From: Planctomycetota bacterium
Lineage (GTDB): Bacteria > Planctomycetota > UBA1135 > GCA-002686595
Direction: 5' to 3'
DNA: 64,000 nucleotides
Assembly: GCA_012959525.1 (NCBI GenBank)
Contig: DUDB01000061.1
Location: forward strand, 173,514-237,513
Below the pieces are notes generated by a model, which searched no databases, was not told the origin of the DNA, and was given only the letters and a program-made list of their open reading frames with translations. The stretch's first letter is position 1; the number at the start of each line of letters is the position of its first letter. Below are positions 37,182 to 43,291 of this stretch, one piece after another. The position numbers were made by a program, and so were the translations under genes.

Positions 37182-37475
37182 ATGAAAGCCCCTCTTCTCC
37201 TAGCTCTGCTTGCCCCCCTGTGGACCGACTCCGAGGGCGAACGAATGATGGCCGACCTTCATCGGCAATGTGGGCCGGCCAGCATGTCGGTGCTTCAGGA
37301 GATCAAAGGGTGGAACGTCTTCGCAACGACCCTTGAACACGACGAGGTGTGGCTGCGCGAACTCTTGGACTCTAGACCCCTTCGCCAACCTGAACGGGTG
37401 CTGAGATTTTTGCATGGCCTGTGGCAAGCGGACGAACGCGGACCTTACGTCGGACGGATCAGGCGGCTCTCATGA
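37182..37475 (+). CDS. Small exported protein coupled to the permease gene
   Basis: A 97-residue product from Met 37182 (MKAPLLLALLAPLWTDSEG), with a short hydrophobic signal-like N-terminus followed by a charged helical region (RMMADLHRQCGPASMSVLQ, then RQPERVLRFLHGLWQADERG). Its TGA overlaps the permease ATG in an ATGA tetranucleotide, the arrangement expected for translational coupling, which is the main support that it is a gene. It lies 124 bases from the divergent HEAT-repeat gene. No family recognised. A role as a small accessory to the permease is possible but unproven. Confidence 0.5.
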   Translation: MKAPLLLALLAPLWTDSEGERMMADLHRQCGPASMSVLQEIKGWNVFATTLEHDEVWLRELLDSRPLRQPERVLRFLHGLWQADERGPYVGRIRRLS

Positions 37476-38923
37476 CTAAGAACCTCAAGACCCAAGGCGT
37501 CCGCTATGAGGAAGTCGACGACGCGTACTTCGAGAATCGGGAACTCAAGCCCTTCGCGCGTGTCTTCCATCTTTGGGCCCTCGGTGTGGGCGCTGTAATT
37601 TCGGGCGACTTCTTCGGATGGAACTTCGGCCTCGCTGCGGGCGGCTTCGGTGGTCTCTTCATCGCAACCCTCATCGTGGTCGTGATGTACGCGGGTCTTT
37701 GCTACTCGATTGCCGAGATGTCCCCCGCGCTGCCGCACACGGGAGGCGCCTACTCTTTCGCGCGCTCCTCGATGGGGCCCTGGGGCGGCTACATTACTGG
37801 GCTCGCGGAGAACATGGAGTACATCCTCACGCCGGCGGTGATCGTGGTGGGGATCGGTGGTTACCTCGGCGCTATTTTCGGGACGCCCGAGGCATGGGCG
37901 CCGCTCTGGTGGCTCCTCGCCTACGGGGCGTTCGTCGGTCTCAACATCTGGGGCGTCGAGATCTCATTCCGATTCTCGGTCTTCATCACGCTTCTCGCCC
38001 TCGCGATCCTCCTCGTTTTCTACGTTGGCGCTGCGACGCTCGTGGACTTCGATCAGTGGGCTCTCACCATCGAGCCGGAAGAGGGTGGAAGCGCCTGGCT
38101 CCCCTTCGGCTGGAAAGGCGTTCTGGCTGCGCTCCCCTTCGCGATCTGGTTCTTCCTCGCCATTGAGGAGCTCCCGCTCGCCGCCGAGGAGTCCCACAAC
38201 CCCAAGAAGGACATGCCGAAAGGAATCCTCCTCGGGCTCGCCACGCTCGTCGTCTGCGCCTTCCTGACACTCTTCTTGAACAGCGCCATCTCACCAGGGG
38301 CTGCGGGGATCGCCAACTCAGACGAGCCCCTCTTCCTCGGCTTCCAGGCTATATTCGGTGATGGCATCGGCACCAAGGCGCTGGCACTCGTCGCGGTCGC
38401 AGGCCTCATCGCGAGCTTCCACACGATCATCTACGCCTACGGCAGGCAGATCTACTCGCTCAGCCGCGCCGGCTACTTCCCCCGCGCGCTCTCCCTGACG
38501 CACTCGACGAGGAAAACCCCCTGGGTTGCGCTCCTCGTCGGTGCGGTCCTCGGCTATGCGGTCGCCCTCACGATACACCTGACGGGCAAGGAGCACCCTG
38601 TTGGCGCGGTCTTGCTCAACATGGCGGTCTTCGGCGCGGTTCTCTCCTACATCCTGCAGATGGTCTCGTTCATCCTGCTGCGCCTGAAGAAACCCAACCT
38701 GGAGCGGCCCTACCGGAGCCCGGTAGGCATTCCAGGAGCCCTCGCCGCGCTCGTCATCGCTGCTGTAACCCTCGTCGCTCTCTTCATCATCGACGAGGTC
38801 TACCAGAAGGTCGTCGTCGGAGCAGCCATCTGGTACGCGCTGGGTCTCCTCTACTTCGCCATCTATGGCCGCCACCACCTCGTCCTCTCCCCTGAAGAAG
38901 AGGTCGCGGTACGCGGGGATTGA
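37472..38923 (+). CDS. eat: APC-family permease, ethanolamine permease-like
   Basis: A 483-residue membrane protein with 12 hydrophobic segments. I place the start at 37472 (MTKNLKTQGVRYEEV), in the ATGA overlap with the upstream small gene. The N-terminal ALGVGAVISGDFFGWNFGL and LCYSIAEMSPALPHTGGAYSFAR are characteristic of the amino acid-polyamine-organocation family, and closest in my reading to the ethanolamine permease branch. The segment IWFFLAIEELPLAAEESHNPKKDMPKGI is also typical. It would import ethanolamine or a related amine or amino acid. No ethanolamine ammonia-lyase or other eut gene is nearby. Codon use is richer in CTC and GCG than in the neighbours, hinting at transfer, though I could not measure this. 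Confidence 0.8.
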   Translation: MTKNLKTQGVRYEEVDDAYFENRELKPFARVFHLWALGVGAVISGDFFGWNFGLAAGGFGGLFIATLIVVVMYAGLCYSIAEMSPALPHTGGAYSFARSSMGPWGGYITGLAENMEYILTPAVIVVGIGGYLGAIFGTPEAWAPLWWLLAYGAFVGLNIWGVEISFRFSVFITLLALAILLVFYVGAATLVDFDQWALTIEPEEGGSAWLPFGWKGVLAALPFAIWFFLAIEELPLAAEESHNPKKDMPKGILLGLATLVVCAFLTLFLNSAISPGAAGIANSDEPLFLGFQAIFGDGIGTKALALVAVAGLIASFHTIIYAYGRQIYSLSRAGYFPRALSLTHSTRKTPWVALLVGAVLGYAVALTIHLTGKEHPVGAVLLNMAVFGAVLSYILQMVSFILLRLKKPNLERPYRSPVGIPGALAALVIAAVTLVALFIIDEVYQKVVVGAAIWYALGLLYFAIYGRHHLVLSPEEEVAVRGD

Positions 38924-39061
38924 ACTCACAGGGCCCAGTAGTCAGCGCTCTCTGGAATCACCCAACGAACACCACCGCTGGGGTCTTCGACGTCATCGTC
39001 CCTGCGAGTGTCGCGGTGCTCGGCGGAGCGGCGGGCGCGGCCTGGCCGCGCTAGCTGATCA

Positions 39062-40960
39062 TCACTTGATGGCTTTCGAGAGCGCCGAGTAGCCACCCAC
39101 AACGGGAAGATGCAGGTGGGTTGCGGTCAGGTCCACCGTGAGCTCCGTCCCCGGCTCGGGCCAGAGCGTGAAGTCGCGGTCGCTGGAGAAGATCATCAAA
39201 CCGATGCTCGCGCCTTCGGGGATGATCTGGTCATCGGGCTCCAGATCAAAGGACAGGGTCACGGCCTCTCCGGGCGTCAGGGGTGCGCCCACTTCGGGCG
39301 ATACGTAGTAACGAGAGCCTTCGTCGCCTTCTTCAAACACGCAAGGACCCGTGAGGGAGGCGTGGTTCTGCGGGTCCGCCCACCCACGGGTGATGACGTT
39401 GTCGTTGATGCTGCGGCTATCCGTCCACGGCAAGGAGACAAGCCAGACGGACAAGTTGGCTGCAGGCTTACTACTCGCGATACGCAACTTGATGCGCGCG
39501 GTTCCCGAAAGGTGCACGGGCCTCTTGAGAGGCTTGGTGGCATAGAGCAGTCGGTGAATGGATGTCTCTGCAGAGGCCAACTGGGCACCCGGGACCGAGG
39601 CGTCGTCCACCAAGGTCTCCGAGCCCTGATTTCTGGGGGACCGCATGACTAGGGTCCCGGCGCTCTGCCCGCCTTTGCCCAAGAACACCGTGACGTCTTC
39701 CGCCTCGGGATGGGGATAGTTGGCGTAGGCCGTCGGCTCACTGCGCTTGGCCCCTTCCCGGACAACAAGCGAGCGCGGATCCTTCTCGACGCCGTTCTTC
39801 ACGCCACAGACGTAGCGCGTGAACCAGCGGTTCATCTCCTCCATGGGCGGACCACCTCCGTGCCCGCCTTGGTGAAAGAAGACGCGCGAAGGAACGCCCT
39901 TGGCTTGCAGCGTCTGGTAAATGCGGACGCTGTGGTTAGGCATCACGTTCCAGTCATTGAAGCCGTGGGCAAGAAAGGTCGCCGCCTTGAGCGAGCCGAG
40001 CTGGTTACCGTAGTCACGGCCCGCCCAGAATTCGTTGTAGTCGCCATTCGTGCGGTCATGGTTGGCTTGTAGCAAGTCATCGCGTACGTCGCAGTTGCAC
40101 GTCTCGCGCATGGCCGGATAGCCGCTATTGATGAAGTCGTAGAGGATGTCGATGTCCTCTCCCATCCACCCGCCCGGGTGGCGGACCAGACCATTGGCCC
40201 GGTAGTAGTGGTAGTAGGATGTGTTGGGAGCGATGGGAATGATCGCCTCCAATCCATCTACGCCCGTGGTCGCCGCAGCCAGAGGGAGCGTTCCGTTGTA
40301 GGAGGTACCCGTCATGCCCACTTTGCCCGTGCACCAATAGGCCTTGACCTCCTCTCCGCCTTCAACCTCGGTAAAGCCACTCGCGCGGCCATTCAGCCAG
40401 TCGATGACCGCTTTGGGAGCCAAAGCCTCGTTCGCCCCGCCTACCGTGGGACATCCCTGGGACAGGCCCGTGCCGGGCGAAGCCGAATGCACCACGGCAA
40501 ATCCGCGCGGCACCCAGGTCTTGATCTGCGAGCGCGACATAATCGGCCGCTTGCTTTGGTGCTCGATGGGGGGCGCACTGTTGCGCTCAGGCGGTGTGGC
40601 GCCGATCTCTTGGCTCGGGTTCCAGAAGTAGCTCTTGCCCCCACCGCTGGTCCCAGAGAAATAGGGACTTGTCTCATAGATCACGTGCACGCGCAGGTCT
40701 TGGGAGTCCGTCTGCCCGGGTCGAGTGACGTCTACGTGAACGCGATCGAGGGCTCCATCCCCATCGGAATCAAACTCGGTCTCAACCCAAAGGTCGTGCT
40801 GAATCCAATCCTTGGATTCCGAGAAGGCCTCGACGACTTCGGCCTGGCCGTCGACAAACTTCTGCTTGGCCTTGCCGCGCCGTTGTGCGAGGGCATCGGA
40901 CGTGGAGAGACAAAGCGAAGCGGTGAGAACGAGACAGAAGATTTTGCTTGAGTGCGTCAT
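39062..40960 (-). CDS. Secreted X-Pro dipeptidyl-peptidase (S15/CocE family)
   Basis: Start at 40960 (MTHSSKIFCLVLTASLCLS), which gives a signal peptide cleaved at DALA|QR. The longer ORF from 41044 would hide it. The 632-residue product has a Ca2+-like loop DSDGDGALDRVHVD (65-78), the S15 nucleophile elbow G-T-S220-Y-N-G, HGFNDWNVMPNHS with the likely catalytic Asp, and HQGGHGG with the likely catalytic His. A C-terminal jelly-roll region (about 450-632) follows, as in XPDAP and cocaine esterase. It cleaves N-terminal X-Pro dipeptides or related esters. The gene is 28 bases downstream of the next minus-strand gene and probably co-transcribed with it. Confidence 0.9.
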   Translation of the reverse strand: MTHSSKIFCLVLTASLCLSTSDALAQRRGKAKQKFVDGQAEVVEAFSESKDWIQHDLWVETEFDSDGDGALDRVHVDVTRPGQTDSQDLRVHVIYETSPYFSGTSGGGKSYFWNPSQEIGATPPERNSAPPIEHQSKRPIMSRSQIKTWVPRGFAVVHSASPGTGLSQGCPTVGGANEALAPKAVIDWLNGRASGFTEVEGGEEVKAYWCTGKVGMTGTSYNGTLPLAAATTGVDGLEAIIPIAPNTSYYHYYRANGLVRHPGGWMGEDIDILYDFINSGYPAMRETCNCDVRDDLLQANHDRTNGDYNEFWAGRDYGNQLGSLKAATFLAHGFNDWNVMPNHSVRIYQTLQAKGVPSRVFFHQGGHGGGPPMEEMNRWFTRYVCGVKNGVEKDPRSLVVREGAKRSEPTAYANYPHPEAEDVTVFLGKGGQSAGTLVMRSPRNQGSETLVDDASVPGAQLASAETSIHRLLYATKPLKRPVHLSGTARIKLRIASSKPAANLSVWLVSLPWTDSRSINDNVITRGWADPQNHASLTGPCVFEEGDEGSRYYVSPEVGAPLTPGEAVTLSFDLEPDDQIIPEGASIGLMIFSSDRDFTLWPEPGTELTVDLTATHLHLPVVGGYSALSKAIK

Positions 40961-40988
40961 GTGGGGCAGTACTGGTAAAAAGAAGTCG

Positions 40989-42020
40989 TTACTTGGGGGC
41001 CTTGAGATTCTCGTACAGAAAGCTGATGGTCTCCCAGCCTGCACCTACAAGAATGCCCAGTTGAAGCTTTGCGCCGCGAGGAAGCTCTGTCGGAGCCAAA
41101 CAGGATACCGTGACTGTCTTGTCTCCGCCGCCGTAGTGAAAGTTGGGATGGATCCCAAGATCCTTCCCGCTGCTAGAAACCCAGCGACAACCACGAATCA
41201 GGTCGTAGTCACCCGAACCCTTGGCGTGGACCTCCGTGACAGTAACCACGTGAGATTCCAGCTTGAGCTTGGCCTTTCTGAGCTCCCCTGACTTGGCAGC
41301 CTTTGCCTTGGTGCCCATGGGGAGATTCTCCACCACGATGTCGGGGCCTTCGTCCAATTCCAGGACGGCGACCAGCCCTTCGCTCTCGACGTCGGTGAGG
41401 CGGAATTCATGCACCCGATAGCCGAGCCCCCCGCTGGACGCCCACGATGAAATGAGCTCGTCACTCCCAGCGGCCCGTAGATGGACCTCGTCCACATCCA
41501 TGGCACCGTCCTTGAGCATGACCTTGAGCAGTTGGACCGCACGCACGCCTCCCTGCAACTCAAACCCACCCTCCTTCAGGTCCTCTTGTTCCCACAGATG
41601 CACGTCGGCCAGCGCTGCGTGATCCAGAGTCACCCAGCGCTCCTCACCTCCATGCAAGAGCTCATAGCTACCAGCAATACGCGGGATGGTCTTGAACGGC
41701 TGGGTCTCCTTTCGAAACTCAATGGAGATTATTGCGCTACCCGCGGGCAGCCAAACGAGGCGCTTGCTGCGAGGGTCACTGTCTCCCTCAACGCTGAGAT
41801 CAAACATGTAGCTGCCCGTCCTCAACACCTCGCCACTATCCGTCTTGACTTCTTCCACCTCGGCGTCGTCAATGCGCCACATGGTCGCTGCCTTCTTGGC
41901 GGGAAACTCATGCAGAAGCATCAGGTTCTTGCCGCCGAACGAGGGATCGCGGACGAGCTTGTAGTCCTCTGTACCAAGGGGGCTCGCGAGGAAGAGGACG
42001 GCAAGTAGCAGTGTTTTCAT
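40989..42020 (-). CDS. Secreted protein of unknown function
   Basis: A 343-residue protein with a signal peptide (MKTLLLAVLFLASPLG) and an excellent ribosome binding site (AGGAGG, five-base spacer). The mature part is beta-rich with regular alternation (ESEGLVAVLELDEGPDIVVENL, AAKSGELRKAKLKLESHVV) and two Cys in the C-terminal third (RGCRWVS and VSCLAP). It contains no catalytic motif I know. It precedes the X-Pro peptidase gene in the same direction with a 28-base gap. The strong ribosome binding site suggests it is well expressed. Confidence 0.7.
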   Translation of the reverse strand: MKTLLLAVLFLASPLGTEDYKLVRDPSFGGKNLMLLHEFPAKKAATMWRIDDAEVEEVKTDSGEVLRTGSYMFDLSVEGDSDPRSKRLVWLPAGSAIISIEFRKETQPFKTIPRIAGSYELLHGGEERWVTLDHAALADVHLWEQEDLKEGGFELQGGVRAVQLLKVMLKDGAMDVDEVHLRAAGSDELISSWASSGGLGYRVHEFRLTDVESEGLVAVLELDEGPDIVVENLPMGTKAKAAKSGELRKAKLKLESHVVTVTEVHAKGSGDYDLIRGCRWVSSSGKDLGIHPNFHYGGGDKTVTVSCLAPTELPRGAKLQLGILVGAGWETISFLYENLKAPK

Positions 42021-42216
42021 GAGGTCCTCCTGTGGAATTGGTCAACCGCGGGGGCGGATGGTCGCGGGTCATCCTAGGGAATGGCCTCGGATTGTGGCCT
42101 CTGAAGCCATGTTCCGCGCGGGTGGCGGGATTAGGCACCCAGAACAGCGTGACGAAAGGGACGCTCTACGAGACAATTACAGGCCACGATCTGGAACTCC
42201 GAGTAACTTGATTCCC

Positions 42217-42819
42217 ATGAGAAAATCCTCCGTCATCCTTCTGGTTTCCGCATTGGCCTTTGCCGGGCCCGCATCAGCAGTGCCTCACCCCTGCGATGGC
42301 TCCGACACGCCGAGCGAACAACGAGCCGACGTTGACAAGGAGGGTCCCTCGCCCATCGTCATCTATGTCCTGGAAGCCAAGGGCTCTGGCTGAAGCGCCA
42401 GCAAGCGGGCCCGTGCGGCCGTGGATTCCATGCAAGGCGTTGATCGGATGCTGGTCAGCGGAACCCGGGTTTCGTTCACCTTGAAGAAGGATGCCAAGGT
42501 TGACGAGAAGGCGCTGAAGGCAGCGCTCAAGAAGGGCAAGCTCTCCTTCGTCTCACTCACCACGACCAAGCGTCTGCCAGCCAAGGCCGCCTATATCATC
42601 AAGACCCCGGGACTGACATGAGCCAGCACCTCCGCCAAGGTCCGTGAGACCTTGATGAAGGAAATCCCAGGCCTCCTCGACGCCTGCATCGGTACCGAGA
42701 TCATTCTGCAGATGAAGAAGGAAGGGCCGCTCGACACTGAGAAGGTGGCTGCGGTCCTGAAGACTCACAAGGTCAAGATGAAGGGCAAGCCCAAGAGCGA
42801 CAAGTCCCTCATCCTGTAA
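42217..42819 (+). CDS. Tandem HMA-like secreted selenoprotein with two in-frame UGA (Sec) codons
   Basis: Read through two TGA codons (42391-42393 and 42619-42621), this frame gives one 200-residue protein that ends at TAA 42817-42819. It starts MRKSSVILLVSALAFAGPASA, a signal peptide. Two ferredoxin-like (heavy-metal-associated, beta-alpha-beta-beta-alpha-beta) domains follow, about 48-120 and 122-195. The TGA residues are 59 and 135. In context these read EAKGSG-U-SASKRARAA and TPGLT-U-ASTSAKVRETL, which align with the G-M-T-C-x-x-C-A-K-x-V-x-x-A-L loop and first helix of HMA domains. The first metal-binding Cys is the TGA in both, and the second Cys is Ser or Thr. A hairpin follows each TGA. 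I read these as selenocysteine. Metal binding or thiol/selenol redox outside the cytoplasm is the likely role. Other Cys are at 26 and 157. Confidence 0.8.
42406..42423 (+). promoter_or_regulatory. Candidate SECIS hairpin 1
   Basis: After TGA 42391-42393, GGCC (42408-42411) pairs with GGCC (42417-42420) around a CGUGC loop. Two more pairs form below a single bulged G at 42421. The loop starts 19 bases after the TGA and has G in position 2, within the rules usually given for bacterial SECIS elements. The stem is the weakest of the three. Pairing was done by eye. Confidence 0.5.
42636..42654 (+). promoter_or_regulatory. Candidate SECIS hairpin 2
   Basis: After TGA 42619-42621, CAAGGTC (42636-42642) pairs perfectly with GACCTTG (42648-42654), a seven-base-pair stem with a CGUGA loop (42643-42647). 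The loop starts 22 bases after the TGA. This is the clearest of the three candidates. Confidence 0.65.
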
Positions 42820-42841
42820 CGATGTGGCGGGGCTGCCCCTG

Positions 42842-43102
42842 CTACTTGCAGCAGCCGGGTGAACCCTTGATCTTGCCGCACCCGTCGCACCGGGCTGCGC
42901 TCTCATCGCAGCACTCATCGGAGCCCTTGACCTCGCCGCAGGCGCACAGGGCGGCCTTGCTGCCGTGGTCCTCCTGACAGCAACCTGGGGATCCCACAGC
43001 CAGGCCGCAGTCGAGACAATCGGAAACAGAGGAGCGGGTGGAACCACAACTGGAAAGGGATGCGGCGGCGACGACGGTAAAGGTCAGGAGCGCTTTCTTC
43101 AT
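42842..43102 (-). CDS. Cys-rich lipoprotein with three C-x(1,2)-C-G-x3-G-S-x2-C-C repeats
   Basis: An 86-residue protein from Met 43102 (MKKALLTFTVVAAASLSSC), a lipoprotein signal with lipobox LSS|C19. The mature chain is three repeats: C29-x2-C32-G...GSPGC41-C42, C53-x-C55-G...GSDEC64-C65 and C72-x2-C75-G...GSPGC84-C85. That is 12 Cys in about 57 residues, plus the lipidated one. The regular Cys spacing suggests metal binding (zinc-ribbon or metallothionein-like) or a disulfide-rich fold. The gene is convergent with the tandem-HMA selenoprotein (22 bases between stops) and divergent from the Sec-thioredoxin gene (189 bases between starts), so shared regulation with the latter is possible. 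I recognise no named family. Confidence 0.75.
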   Translation of the reverse strand: MKKALLTFTVVAAASLSSCGSTRSSVSDCLDCGLAVGSPGCCQEDHGSKAALCACGEVKGSDECCDESAARCDGCGKIKGSPGCCK

Positions 43103-43291
43103 GGAACAGAACCGGTAGGAGTGGAGGAAGTGGTGAAGAAGGCACGCAGGATACCACGCTTGCGGCTCCACGATGGCCAAACACCGGGTCCTGTGCCCCG
43201 TCCGCAATCTGATGCTGGGAGAGCCCTTGGAGTGGGCAAGCGAATCGAGTTAACCGCCGGGCTTCTCCATGCGCTATCTTGGAGAGGTTCC

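Noticed and set aside
38924..39061. Possible remnant of a flavoprotein start (FDVIVPASVAVLGGAAGAA) after the permease
   Set aside because: Only about 20 residues fit, GxGxxG is not clean, and a stop follows at once. Too short to support.
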